DNA from: Clostridium thermobutyricum DSM 4928
GTDB taxonomy: Bacteria; Bacillota; Clostridia; Clostridiales; Clostridiaceae
DNA length: 64,000 nt
NCBI RefSeq assembly: GCF_002050515.1
Contig: NZ_LTAY01000020.1
Span: 1-64,000 of the forward strand
Direction of reading: 5' to 3'
The notes under the pieces are model-generated. The model saw only the letters and a list, made by a program, of their open reading frames with translations. It did not search any database and was not told where the DNA came from. The first letter of the stretch is position 1. Each line of letters starts with the position of its first letter. Position numbers and translations under genes: made by a program. Shown piece by piece: positions 7,669-16,259 of this stretch.

Positions 7669-8350
7669 AATATTAATAATAGAAGATGATTTAAATATAG
7701 CAGAGCTAGAAAAAGATTATTTAGAGGTAAATGGATACTCAACTGAAGTAGTAACTGATGGCGCAGTTGGACTTAAAAAAGCTATGTTAGGAGTTTATGA
7801 TTTAATAGTTATAGATTTAATGCTTCCTAATAAAAGTGGATTTGAGATAGTTAAGGAAGTTAGAAAACAATTTGAAATTCCAATAATAATAGTTTCAGCT
7901 AAAGTAGAGGATATTGATAAAATAAAAGGACTTGGATATGGAGCAGATGATTATTTAACTAAACCTTTTAGTCCAAATGAATTAGTTGCAAGAGTTAAAT
8001 CACATATATTTAGATATGAAAGACTTATGGGCAAGAGAGTAAATCATGAAATTATAAGTATAAAGGCTCTTGAAATCCATAGAGATTCTCATAAAGTCTA
8101 TCTTGGAGGTAAAGAAATAGTTTTAACAACAAAAGAATATGAGCTTTTAGTATTTTTAGCTTCAAATCCAAATATAGTTTTTACAAAAGAACAGCTTTTA
8201 GAAAATATTTGGGATGAGAATTATTATGGTGATACAGCAACTATTGCAGTTCATATTCAAAAGCTTAGAAAGAAAATAGAAAAAGATTCATCTGATCCAG
8301 AATATATAGAAACTATATGGGGAACTGGGTATAGATTTAATAGTATATAA
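7658..8350 (+). CDS. OmpR/PhoB-family response regulator
   Basis: A 230-residue two-domain regulator: receiver (1-120) with the acidic pocket ED/D at 9-11, phospho-acceptor Asp53 (VIDLMLP) and Lys102 (TKPF), then a winged-helix DNA-binding domain ending EYIETIWGTGYRF. It overlaps the upstream kinase by 11 bases and has its own AAGGAGG site inside that gene, so the two form one transcriptional and translational unit. The kinase precedes the regulator, the reverse of the more common order. Its targets are unknown; the adjacent His-rich gene is the obvious candidate. Confidence 0.92.
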   Translation: MGSKILIIEDDLNIAELEKDYLEVNGYSTEVVTDGAVGLKKAMLGVYDLIVIDLMLPNKSGFEIVKEVRKQFEIPIIIVSAKVEDIDKIKGLGYGADDYLTKPFSPNELVARVKSHIFRYERLMGKRVNHEIISIKALEIHRDSHKVYLGGKEIVLTTKEYELLVFLASNPNIVFTKEQLLENIWDENYYGDTATIAVHIQKLRKKIEKDSSDPEYIETIWGTGYRFNSI

Positions 8351-8372
8351 AATGAATATTTAATTTTAAAAA

Positions 8373-8413
8373 AGATATCACTAAAAATTATTATAGAGTG
8401 ATATCTCTTTTTA
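8373..8413 (+). terminator. Terminator after response regulator
   Basis: A 10-bp perfect stem (agatatcact / agtgatatct) with a 14-base loop is followed by 'cttttta'. Confidence 0.8.
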
Positions 8414-8483
8414 TTTATTTAAAAACATAAAAAAGCTATAGTTAATAAAATTTTAATAATAAAAATAATATAAATATCATAAA

Positions 8484-8499
8484 TGTAACTTATGTTACA
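8484..8499 (+). promoter_or_regulatory. HcpR-type palindrome upstream of hcp
   Basis: TGTAAC-TTAT-GTTACA is a perfect interrupted palindrome 88 bases before the hcp start. It matches the GTAAC-N4-GTTAC form described for Crp/Fnr-family HcpR regulators of hcp genes in clostridia and related anaerobes. I found no other copy by eye in this window. Confidence 0.6.
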
Positions 8500-8586
8500 G
8501 AAGAGAAGCTTAATAGGGGGTATACTAAGAGCATAAGTTAAATAAAAAAAACACGAAAGTTTTACATACATAGGAGGAATTTTAAG

Positions 8587-10233
8587 ATGGGAATGTTTTG
8601 TTTTCAATGTCAAGAAACAGCAGGATGTAAAGGCTGTACAGTAAGAGGAGTTTGTGGAAAAACTGAAGATGTAGCTAAAATACAAGATTTATTAGTTTAT
8701 GTTACAAAAGGACTTGCAACTGTAGCTGTAGAAGGAAGAAAAGTAGGAGTAGTTAGTAAAGTAGTAGATAAATACATAGTAGAAAACTTATTTATAACAA
8801 TAACAAATGCTAACTTTGATTTTAAAGCTATTGAAGCTAGAGTTAAAGAAACTTTATCTTTAAGAGAAGAATTAAAAGAAGAAGTTTCAGCTAAAGGTGG
8901 AAATCCAGTAGGAGCAGACTTAAAAGGATGTGCAACTTGGATTGGATCTACTTCAGAAGAATTCTTAAATAAAGCAAATGAAGTTGGTGTTTTATCAACA
9001 GAAAATGAAGATATAAGAAGTTTAAGAGAACTTATAGTTTATGGATTAAAAGGTATGTCAGCATACATGAAACATGCTATGAACTTAGGTTTTGATGATG
9101 ATAATATTCACGCATTTATGGCAGAAGCTTTAGTTAAAACTTTAGATGATGCTTTAACTGCAGATGAATTAACAGCATTAGCTTTAGAAACTGGTAAATA
9201 TGGTGTAGATGGAATGGCTTTATTAGACAAAGCTAATACAGAAAGCTATGGACATCCTGAAATAACTAAAGTTGATATCGGAGTTAGAAAAAATCCAGGA
9301 ATATTAATTTCAGGACATGACTTAAGAGATTTAGAAATGTTACTTGAACAAACTAAAGGAACTGGAGTAGATGTTTATACTCACGGTGAAATGTTAGCAG
9401 GTCAATATTACCCAGCATTCAAAAAATATGATCACTTTGCAGGTAACTATGGAAATGCTTGGTGGTTACAAGATAAAGAATTCGCTACATTCAATGGTCC
9501 AATATTAATGACTACAAACTGTATTACACCAGTTAAAGATTCATACAGAGGAAGAATATTCACAACTGGAGCAGTTGGATATGAAGGATGTACTCATATA
9601 GAAGCTAAAGAAGATGGAACTAAAGATTTCTCAGAAATAATAGAATTAGCTAAAAAATGTGAAGCACCAACAGAAATCGAAAAAGGTGAAATTATTGGTG
9701 GATTTGCACATAATCAAGTTATTGCTTTAGCTGATAAAGTTGTAGAAGCAGTTAAATCTGGAGCAATAAGAAGATTCTTCGTTATGGCAGGATGTGACGG
9801 AAGAGCTAAATCAAGAGATTACTATAGAGAATTTGCTGAAAAATTACCACAAGATACAGTTATATTAACAGCAGGATGTGCAAAATACAAATATAACAAA
9901 TTAAATCTTGGAGATATTGGTGGAATTCCAAGAGTTTTAGATGCAGGACAATGTAATGACTCATATTCATTAGTTGTAATAGCATTAAAATTACAAGAAG
10001 TATTTGGATTAAATAGTGTAAATGAACTTCCAATTTCATATAACATAGCTTGGTATGAACAAAAAGCTGTAATAGTATTATTATCATTATTACACTTAGG
10101 AGTTAAAAACATCCACTTAGGACCAACACTTCCAGCATTCCTTTCACCAAATGTAGCTAAAGTTTTAGTTGATAATTTCGGAATTGCAGGAATCGGAACT
10201 GTTGAAGATGATATGAAACTTTTCTTATCATAA
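8587..10233 (+). CDS. hcp: Hydroxylamine reductase / hybrid cluster protein
   Basis: A 548-residue Hcp. The N-terminal Cys motif C5-x2-C8-x8-C17-x5-C23 binds the cubane cluster, and the later conserved segments ([27 protein letters not shown] and AGCAKYKYN) carry the hybrid-cluster ligands. Hcp reduces hydroxylamine to ammonia in vitro and is considered an NO reductase / S-nitrosylase in vivo, a cytoplasmic part of nitrosative stress defence. A strong AGGAGG site precedes the ATG. It is a single gene with its own terminator and an HcpR-type palindrome upstream. Together with the nearby NsrR-like/globin pair it points to NO detoxification in an anaerobe. Confidence 0.96.
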   Translation: MGMFCFQCQETAGCKGCTVRGVCGKTEDVAKIQDLLVYVTKGLATVAVEGRKVGVVSKVVDKYIVENLFITITNANFDFKAIEARVKETLSLREELKEEVSAKGGNPVGADLKGCATWIGSTSEEFLNKANEVGVLSTENEDIRSLRELIVYGLKGMSAYMKHAMNLGFDDDNIHAFMAEALVKTLDDALTADELTALALETGKYGVDGMALLDKANTESYGHPEITKVDIGVRKNPGILISGHDLRDLEMLLEQTKGTGVDVYTHGEMLAGQYYPAFKKYDHFAGNYGNAWWLQDKEFATFNGPILMTTNCITPVKDSYRGRIFTTGAVGYEGCTHIEAKEDGTKDFSEIIELAKKCEAPTEIEKGEIIGGFAHNQVIALADKVVEAVKSGAIRRFFVMAGCDGRAKSRDYYREFAEKLPQDTVILTAGCAKYKYNKLNLGDIGGIPRVLDAGQCNDSYSLVVIALKLQEVFGLNSVNELPISYNIAWYEQKAVIVLLSLLHLGVKNIHLGPTLPAFLSPNVAKVLVDNFGIAGIGTVEDDMKLFLS

Positions 10234-10245
10234 TATAAATTTTAA

Positions 10246-10276
10246 ACCTTACTAGCTTAGCTAGTAAGGTTTTTAT
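10246..10276 (+). terminator. hcp terminator
   Basis: A perfect 11-bp stem (accttactagc / gctagtaaggt) with a 3-base loop is followed by a T-run, just after the hcp stop. Confidence 0.92.
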
Positions 10277-10391
10277 TTATATTAATTTAAATAAATTTAA
10301 TAAATAGATTAGTTAATATAATAGTGAACATTTATAGAAAATATTGTATAATATACAAAAATATTAATTTAAAATTAAAGGAGTTTTATAT

Positions 10392-10745
10392 ATGAATTTT
10401 TTTGATAAAATGAAAGATTTAGCTGAAGATGCTAGTAAAACTGTAGCTACAACTTCTAAAACATTAACAGCTAAAGCAGATTCTAAACTAAAAATAAACT
10501 CATTAAATAAAGAAATAGAGGAAGCAAGAGTTAGCATAAGAAAAGTACATGAAAAAGTTGGAAAAGCCTTTTTAGATGAATATAGAAATCAAAATAAAAT
10601 GGAAGATAATTTTATAATTGATTCTATAAATGAAATTAGTGGCTATGAAGATAAAATTACTAAAGCAAAACTTAAAATAGAAGAAGAAGAAAATGCATTA
10701 TATGAAAAGCTTCAAGATATTGAAAGAGATAAGTATGATAATTAA
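10392..10745 (+). CDS. Small coiled-coil hypothetical protein
   Basis: A 117-residue, highly charged, mostly helical protein. It starts MNFFDKMKDLAEDASKTVATTSKT, and from about residue 33 onward heptad-like spacing suggests a long coiled coil to the C-terminus. There is no membrane segment, cysteine or recognised catalytic motif. Proteins of this shape in Firmicutes often carry a C-terminal zinc ribbon, which is absent here. An AAAGGAG ribosome site lies 10 bases before the ATG. It stands alone between the hcp terminator and the fluoride riboswitch. Function unknown. Confidence 0.75.
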   Translation: MNFFDKMKDLAEDASKTVATTSKTLTAKADSKLKINSLNKEIEEARVSIRKVHEKVGKAFLDEYRNQNKMEDNFIIDSINEISGYEDKITKAKLKIEEEENALYEKLQDIERDKYDN

Positions 10746-10746
10746 A

Positions 10747-10770
10747 AATTAATAACTATAGTTATTAATT
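10747..10770. repeat. Perfect 24-bp palindrome
   Basis: AATTAATAACTA and its exact complement meet without a spacer directly after the coiled-coil gene. There is no T-run, so it is a poor terminator candidate. It could be a binding site or a hairpin in the 3' end of the mRNA. Confidence 0.6.
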
Positions 10771-10835
10771 AACAATTTATTTATTGAAAAAAATAATATC
10801 TATATACTATAATGAATATAGTAATAAATGAATTT

Positions 10836-10925
10836 TATAGGTCATGGAGTTGGCCTTTAACCGCTTTCAAAGCTGATGACTCCTGTAGAACTTTTATATT
10901 TCTATGGGGGTATTGGCTTTTTTTT
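10836..10925 (+). ncRNA. Fluoride riboswitch (crcB motif) with terminator
   Basis: The aptamer (about 10836-10890) shows the crcB consensus blocks 'ggtcatggagttggcc', 'aaccgc' and 'gctgatgactcct'. Its 3' strand (10871-10890) can instead pair with 10900-10918 in a long, once-bulged hairpin followed by eight T: a terminator that competes with the aptamer. Fluoride binding should favour the aptamer and allow read-through into fluC, 31 bases beyond. Confidence 0.93.
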
Positions 10926-10956
10926 ATTACATAAAATAATAATGAGGTGAAGACAT

Positions 10957-11343
10957 ATGCAAAAATTAACATTCATATTATTAGTTGGATGCGGAGGTTT
11001 CATAGGAGCCGCTTTTAGGTACATAATTTCTCTAGGTGCTACAAGAGCATTTGGAGCACATTTCCCATATGGGACATTAATAGCAAACATATTAGGAGCA
11101 ATAATTATAGGATTTGTTATGAAATTAAGTTTAGACACAAGCTTAGTATCACCAAATACTAAATTATTCTTAACTACAGGAATGATGGGAGGACTTACAA
11201 CTTTCTCAACATTCTCTTATGAAACAATAGGAATGCTAAATGGAGGAGAAATTGGGCTTGGAGTAGTAAACATAGGATTAAACCTAGGTCTAAGCTTAAT
11301 AGGTGTTGTAGTTGGTATGGCAATTGCAAGACTTGTAGTATAA
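10957..11343 (+). CDS. fluC: Fluoride channel FluC (CrcB)
   Basis: A 128-residue membrane protein with four helices. Fluc signatures are GGFIGAAFRY near the N-terminus, GTLIANILGA with the pore-lining Asn, and TGMMGGLTTFSTFSYE carrying the Phe-box and the central sodium site. FluC dimers export fluoride passively, lowering cytoplasmic F-. A single full-length gene implies a homodimer; no second crcB copy is adjacent. The fluoride riboswitch directly upstream confirms the role. A DUF190 gene follows after 31 bases. Confidence 0.96.
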   Translation: MQKLTFILLVGCGGFIGAAFRYIISLGATRAFGAHFPYGTLIANILGAIIIGFVMKLSLDTSLVSPNTKLFLTTGMMGGLTTFSTFSYETIGMLNGGEIGLGVVNIGLNLGLSLIGVVVGMAIARLVV

Positions 11344-11374
11344 AATTCTATAAAGTTTTTAGGAGGGTTTTGTA

Positions 11375-11704
11375 ATGGAAACTGAATATACAGGGAAACT
11401 AATTAAAATATTTATTGAAGGTAGTGATAAATATGGGCATGAGCTACTGTATAAATCAATAATAGAAGTCCTTGAAAAGTGTGAAGTTTCAGGTGCAACA
11501 GTTATACGTGGAATTGAAGGCTTTGGAGAAGAGAAAAAAATACATGAAGATTTTTTAGAAGTTCTATCAAGAAATTTACCAATAGTAATAGAAGTTGCAG
11601 TAAAAAATGAAAAAGTAGATGAGGTTATAGAAAAACTTTCAAAAATGATAACATCAGGTAAAATTGTTATTGTAGACAATGTAAAGATGATATCTTTTGA
11701 ATAA
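11375..11704 (+). CDS. DUF190 family protein
   Basis: A 109-residue soluble protein of the DUF190 family, with GKLIKIFIEGSDKYGHELLYKSIIEVLE at the start and GATVIRGIEGFGEE in the middle. The fold is ferredoxin-like and resembles P-II proteins. DUF190 genes are often next to crcB, as here (31 bases after fluC, same riboswitch-controlled transcript), and a part in fluoride homeostasis is inferred from that. The biochemical role is unknown. An AGGAGGG ribosome site precedes the ATG. Confidence 0.88.
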   Translation: METEYTGKLIKIFIEGSDKYGHELLYKSIIEVLEKCEVSGATVIRGIEGFGEEKKIHEDFLEVLSRNLPIVIEVAVKNEKVDEVIEKLSKMITSGKIVIVDNVKMISFE

Positions 11705-11721
11705 AATTTAGTAAATTATAA

Positions 11722-11771
11722 GAAGAGCTTTCATAAGAAACTATTTAGTTTTTTATGAGAGTTCTTTTTTT
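11722..11771 (+). terminator. Terminator of fluC-DUF190 operon
   Basis: The stem aagagctttcataa / ttatgagagttctt (with G.T pairs) is followed by seven T. Confidence 0.8.
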
Positions 11772-11898
11772 AAAAGAAAATAAATATTAATTTATTGTTA
11801 ATAAACTGGAAAGCATAATAATTAAATTGAAATTTTAGTATTAAAAGATTTAAAATCAAAATAAAAATAAAAAATCTTATTTTTATTAAGGGGAGAAT

Positions 11899-14013
11899 AT
11901 GAAACGAATAGATAAAATTTATAATTATATAAAGCAAAGAAGTAACGAGTACACAAAAGATGACTTAAAAAGCAGAAAAGGAATTGATGTTATTGAGATA
12001 TCTGAAGCATTAAAAATTTTAAGAAATAATGTAAATAAAGAACTTGAAGAGCTTTTGAGTAAAGGTAAAATAGTACGTTTTAATGGTAATCCTGAAAAAT
12101 ATTTTGATAAGAATAGATTAGAAGAAATGCTAGGTACATCTATAAATGAAATTTCATTAAATTTAGAAGATGTATTTAATATGATGAGTAGTAAAAAAAA
12201 TAATATAGATAATGACCCTTTTGAATATTTAATAGGTGCTGAAACAACATTAAAGAATCAAATAGAGAAAGCAAAAGAATCAATACTACATTTACCAAAG
12301 AGTCTTCATACTTTAATAATTGGAGAAACTGGTGTTGGAAAAACACTATTTGCAAATAAAATGTATGAATATGGTAAGTATAAAGGTAAATTTACAGATG
12401 AATCTCCTTTTATAGTTCTTAATTGTGCAGATTATTATAATGATCCTCAATTATTGTTATCTCAGCTGTTTGGGCATATAAAAAGATCTTTTGCAGGAGC
12501 AGATAAAGATAGAGTTGGAGCTTTAGAAAAGGCTGATGGAGGAATTTTATTTTTAGATGAAATACATAAATTACCTCCTGAAGGAAAAGAAATGCTATTT
12601 TATTTTATGGATAAAGGGAAGTTCAATAGATTTGGAGAAACAGAAGGCGATAGAAATGCTAATGTTTTGATAATTGGATCAACTAATGAATCTAAAGATT
12701 CGAATTTAATAAAACCTTTTTTAGAAAGAATTCAATCAAATATTTTTATTCCAAATTTTTCTGATAGAGATATAGATGATAAATTAAAAATAATAAAAGG
12801 GCTATTACAAAATGAAACACTTAAAATAAACAAACCTATAAAAATAACAGCAGAAGCTATAAAAGCTCTTATAGGAATAACTAGTTTTGGGAATATAGCA
12901 CAATTAAAATCAAATATACAAGTATTATGTGCAAAAGGGTTTTTAAATAGCATTAATGAAGATGGAGTAATAAGTATAAATCTTAGCATGATGCCAAGCA
13001 ATATAAAAGAAGGGCTTATAACTATTAATGCAAGGCAAGAAGAAAATGATAGATTAACAAAATTATTACCAACAGAAGTTTTAGTATATCCAAATAAAAA
13101 TTATGTTAGTTTAGAGAATGATGAAAAACAATTAAATTTATATAAAATAATTAGTGATGAAGTAATAATTTTAAAAAATGAAGGAATGGACAGTGATGAG
13201 ATAAAGAAATTTATAACTGCAGATATAAATGTTCACGTTAAATGCCTTTATGATAAATTTAAAAATGACAAGTATTCTAAATATAATTTATATAAGATAG
13301 TAGATGCAAAAATTATAAGATTTTCAGAAGAGATAAAAAAATATGCAGAGAAAAAATTAGATAGAGAATATAATGATAGAATTTTATATGCATTAAGCTT
13401 ACATTTAGCAGTGTTATTTAATAGGATAAATAATATTGATTATGAAGAAACACACGAAAATGTTTTGGATATGACATTAAAAGCACCAAAAGAATATGAA
13501 ATAGCAAAATATGTTTGTAAAGAAGTAGAAAAAAGATTTGGTGTAAGAATGCCTGAAGAAGAAGTTTTATATATAACATTAATTTTAACCTCAGTTGAGG
13601 AAAAAAATAAAAAAGGTAAAATAGGAATACTTGTGATGGCTAATGGAAATAGTACAGCTAGTAGTATGGTAGAAGTAGCTTTAAACTTATTTGATTGCAA
13701 TAATATAGAAGCTATAGATATACCTTTTGATGTTAAGCCTAGAGAGATAATAAATATTGCAAAAGAAAAAGTAGAAAAAGTAGATAATGGAAGAGGCGTA
13801 ATACTTTTAGTTGATATGGGTTCATTAGTTAAGTTTGGGAAAATACTTTCAGAAGAAACAGGAGTAAAAATAAAATCTCTAGGAATGGTTTCAACTCCTA
13901 CTGTTTTAGAAGCAGTTAGACAATCTGAGGCTAATGAAATGAATGTAGATAGATTATATGATTATTTAAAATCTTTTAAAGGATACTATTCTTATGGTGA
14001 TGAAAAAAATTAA
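11899..14013 (+). CDS. LevR-like AAA+ / PRD transcriptional activator, atypical
   Basis: A 704-residue regulator: N-terminal helix-turn-helix (about 1-75), sigma-54-type AAA+ domain with Walker A GETGVGKT (142-149) and Walker B GGILFLDE (214-221), one PRD (about 470-570, His502 conserved) and an EIIA-Man-like domain (575-690). LevR/ManR-type proteins activate sugar-PTS operons with sigma-54 under PTS phosphorylation. Oddities: the GAFTGA loop that touches sigma-54 reads RSFAGA (196-201); the second PRD site is Ile562 in YITLIL; the EIIA phospho-His is replaced by Asn582 (VMANGNSTASS); and the usual C-terminal second PRD is missing. No PTS genes or -24/-12 promoter are nearby. It may have lost PTS control. 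Confidence 0.85.
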   Translation: MKRIDKIYNYIKQRSNEYTKDDLKSRKGIDVIEISEALKILRNNVNKELEELLSKGKIVRFNGNPEKYFDKNRLEEMLGTSINEISLNLEDVFNMMSSKKNNIDNDPFEYLIGAETTLKNQIEKAKESILHLPKSLHTLIIGETGVGKTLFANKMYEYGKYKGKFTDESPFIVLNCADYYNDPQLLLSQLFGHIKRSFAGADKDRVGALEKADGGILFLDEIHKLPPEGKEMLFYFMDKGKFNRFGETEGDRNANVLIIGSTNESKDSNLIKPFLERIQSNIFIPNFSDRDIDDKLKIIKGLLQNETLKINKPIKITAEAIKALIGITSFGNIAQLKSNIQVLCAKGFLNSINEDGVISINLSMMPSNIKEGLITINARQEENDRLTKLLPTEVLVYPNKNYVSLENDEKQLNLYKIISDEVIILKNEGMDSDEIKKFITADINVHVKCLYDKFKNDKYSKYNLYKIVDAKIIRFSEEIKKYAEKKLDREYNDRILYALSLHLAVLFNRINNIDYEETHENVLDMTLKAPKEYEIAKYVCKEVEKRFGVRMPEEEVLYITLILTSVEEKNKKGKIGILVMANGNSTASSMVEVALNLFDCNNIEAIDIPFDVKPREIINIAKEKVEKVDNGRGVILLVDMGSLVKFGKILSEETGVKIKSLGMVSTPTVLEAVRQSEANEMNVDRLYDYLKSFKGYYSYGDEKN

Positions 14014-14085
14014 GTTTTGGAGAGTATTATTTCTTGCTTTTATTGATTTTTTAAAATACAATATAGCTTGGAAATAAAATAAATA

Positions 14086-14130
14086 GATTGACAGTTCGAA
14101 AGCCTCCTGTCGTTAAATAAAACTAAGGCA
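14086..14130 (+). ncRNA. preQ1-I riboswitch
   Basis: P1 is GACAG (14090-14094) with CTGTC (14107-14111). The loop contains TTC...GC, and the A-rich tail ending ACTAAGG (to 14128) can fold back to pair its AGG with CCT in the loop, the H-type pseudoknot of preQ1-I aptamers. Downstream hairpins include gtagag-tcc-ctctac followed by TTTTT (14159-14178), a likely terminator arm. It lies ~150 bases before queT, a known preQ1-regulated gene type. Confidence 0.85.
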
Positions 14131-14276
14131 TGTAATTTATAATTTAGATTATTATGCGTAGAGTCCCTCTACCTTTTTATTGATTTTTAGACCACAAAAT
14201 CAATAGATAATATTTATATTATCTTTATTTTGGAGGCAGTTAAGAAGTTCAATCTCTCAATAGGGGGAATTTTTTA

Positions 14277-14780
14277 ATGAATAACAAAACAAAAAGAATA
14301 GTGTATTCAGCTTTGATAGCTGCAATTTATGCTGTGGGGACATTATTATTAGCACCAATTAGTTTTGGTCCTATACAAGCTAGAGTGTCAGAAGTAATGG
14401 TTTTATTAGCTTATTTTGATCCATTTTATATTATTGGATTGACACTTGGATGTTTTATAGCCAATATACTTGGATCAACATTTGTAGATGCAATTATAGG
14501 TTCATTTGCAACTTTAATTAGTGTTATAATGATTTATCAAACTAGTAAGTTAAAAATACAAAGTGAAAAGATAAAGTTATTTATTTCATCTTTATGGCCA
14601 GTTATTTTTAATGGAGCAATAATAGGATGGATGCTGATTGAATTTGGAACAGAAACTAAAACTATACATGCAATGATTATAGCAGGAATAGAAGTTGCTT
14701 GTGGGGAATTTTTAGTAGTATCAATTTTAGGAGTTATCCTAGCATATAAATTAAAAGATAGAATAAGAAAATTATTATAA
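14277..14780 (+). CDS. queT: Queuosine precursor transporter QueT
   Basis: A 167-residue integral membrane protein with about five or six helices. The family signature GPIQARVSEVMVLLAYFDP (about 31-49) and the following GCFIANILGS fit QueT (COG4708), an ECF S component for preQ1/preQ0, needed with a shared Ecf module. Import lets the cell make queuosine-modified tRNA without the full pathway. The preQ1-I riboswitch upstream supports the substrate. An AGGGGGA ribosome site precedes the ATG. The stop codon touches a bidirectional terminator shared with msrA. Confidence 0.93.
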   Translation: MNNKTKRIVYSALIAAIYAVGTLLLAPISFGPIQARVSEVMVLLAYFDPFYIIGLTLGCFIANILGSTFVDAIIGSFATLISVIMIYQTSKLKIQSEKIKLFISSLWPVIFNGAIIGWMLIEFGTETKTIHAMIIAGIEVACGEFLVVSILGVILAYKLKDRIRKLL

Positions 14781-14810
14781 AAAAGAGCTGCTTTTAAGCA
14801 GCTCTTTTTA
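14780..14810. terminator. Bidirectional terminator, queT / msrA
   Basis: A perfect stem of about 14 bp (aaaagagctgctt, tt, then its complement) has A-runs left and T-runs right. It overlaps the stop codons of both convergent genes. Confidence 0.92.
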
Positions 14811-15281
14811 ATTAAGTTCTATATGACAATAACCATTTGGATTTTTCTTAAGATAATGCTGATGATATTCTTCGGCTTTATAATAAGAAATAAGTGGTTT
14901 AATTTCAGTGACTATAGGTTTTGTATATATTTCTTGTTCGTTATCTCTGGTTAAAATTATAGTATCAATATCACTTTCTTTAGTATAATAAATACCAGTA
15001 CGATATTGTGATCCTATATCATTTCCTTGTCTGTTTAGAACAGTTGGATTGATAATTCCCCAGAATTCTATTAAAAGTTCTCTTAGAGAAATAATATCTT
15101 CATTAAAAGTAACTTTGCATACTTCAGCATATCCAGTATCTTTTGTGCAAATATCCTCATATGATGGGTTTTCAGTTCTACCATTTGCATATCCAACCTC
15201 TGTAGAAATGACACCGTCAAGTCTAGACATAAATTCTTCTACACCCCAAAAGCATCCGCCAGCTAAAACAATTTCTTTCAT
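14808..15281 (-). CDS. msrA: Peptide methionine-S-sulfoxide reductase MsrA
   Basis: A 157-residue enzyme with the catalytic motif GGCFWG (Cys10) and the family blocks [44 protein letters not shown] and [12 protein letters not shown]. It reduces methionine-S-sulfoxide in proteins, a cytoplasmic oxidative-damage repair step using thioredoxin. The length fits short MsrA forms; no MsrB domain is fused or adjacent. Its ribosome site is GGAGA. It is a single gene ending at the shared terminator with queT. Confidence 0.96.
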   Translation of the reverse strand: MKEIVLAGGCFWGVEEFMSRLDGVISTEVGYANGRTENPSYEDICTKDTGYAEVCKVTFNEDIISLRELLIEFWGIINPTVLNRQGNDIGSQYRTGIYYTKESDIDTIILTRDNEQEIYTKPIVTEIKPLISYYKAEEYHQHYLKKNPNGYCHIELN

Positions 15282-15399
15282 AATATAACTCTCCTATACA
15301 GATTTATTCGTTAGTATAACCAAATTATAATTTAATATTTATCTAATTATTATAATAATATATATAGATTACATCAATCATAAAAATGTTATAAAATTT

Positions 15400-16257
15400 T
15401 TAAATTTTTCTTTTTTTAGATAAAATATTTACAAAAGATGCAAATATAATAATTACATATCCAATAACAGAATATATATCAGGAATTTCATAAAAAATAA
15501 GTAAGCCATAAATAGCGGCAATTATAAGTCCAATATATGAATACATAGATATTTCTGAAGCTGGAGCATTTCTATAAGCTAAAGTTAAAAATATTTGACC
15601 TAACATAAAACTAAGTCCAGCAACAGCCATTACTGAAATATTAAAAAGTGTTAATCCACTTTTATCAGCAAATAAGGATGGAAAACAGGAAATAGTAGCT
15701 ATTCCACTAAAAGAAAGGATAACTGTAAAGAAATTTTCTTTATCTCCAATAACTCTTATCATAGTATATGCTAGTCCAGCTGTAGCAGCTGCAAATATTC
15801 CCATTAGAGCAGGCAGTATAGATGAATTAAATTGAGGTCTAACAATAAAAATACAACCTATAAAAGCAACTAATAAACAAATTAATTGTTTTTTAGTTAA
15901 TTTTTCTTTTAATATTAGGAATGAGAATATTATTGTAAAAAACGGACTTAATTGATTTAACATAGTAGCATCAGATAAAAATAAATATTCAAGAGAAAAA
16001 TAAAAAGCACAGATAGAAATTGTACCTGCAATTCCCCTAATTAATAAATATTTTCTGTTTTCAGATTTTCCGAAAAATGAAGCATTTTTACGTTTGATTA
16101 TTATGCATACAATTATAGTTGCAACGAAATTTGTTATAAATGTTTTTTGATAAGGATTCATCCCCTCTGAAAGCTTACCAAACATATTCATAGTAGTGAA
16201 GAAAAAAGATGCTAAAATCATGAAGATTATAGCTTTTTTCTTGTTGTTAATTTGCAT
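15400..16257 (-). CDS. EamA/DMT family transporter
   Basis: A 285-residue membrane protein with ten predicted helices in two EamA repeats (about 8-135 and 147-280), the drug/metabolite transporter layout. Conserved stretches are NQLSPFFTIIFSFLILKEKLTKKQ in the first half and PASEISMYSYIGLIIAAIYGLLIFYEIPD in the second. Substrates of this family (amino acids, nucleosides, drugs) cannot be read from sequence. It begins 2 bases after the ttcA stop, so the two are co-transcribed and probably translationally coupled. A biological link between them is not evident. No clear terminator is visible downstream. Confidence 0.88.
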   Translation of the reverse strand: MQINNKKKAIIFMILASFFFTTMNMFGKLSEGMNPYQKTFITNFVATIIVCIIIKRKNASFFGKSENRKYLLIRGIAGTISICAFYFSLEYLFLSDATMLNQLSPFFTIIFSFLILKEKLTKKQLICLLVAFIGCIFIVRPQFNSSILPALMGIFAAATAGLAYTMIRVIGDKENFFTVILSFSGIATISCFPSLFADKSGLTLFNISVMAVAGLSFMLGQIFLTLAYRNAPASEISMYSYIGLIIAAIYGLLIFYEIPDIYSVIGYVIIIFASFVNILSKKRKI

Positions 16258-16259
16258 TA

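Noticed and set aside
12732..13001. Antisense frame within the LevR-like gene (and similar ones at 13440, 20172, 43106, 53635)
   Set aside because: These mirror conserved coding frames, lack ribosome sites and have composition typical of antisense shadows.
14014..14276. Sigma-54 (-24/-12) promoter for queT under the LevR-like activator
   Set aside because: No TGGCAC-N5-TTGC-like pair is visible; queT is explained by the preQ1 riboswitch.
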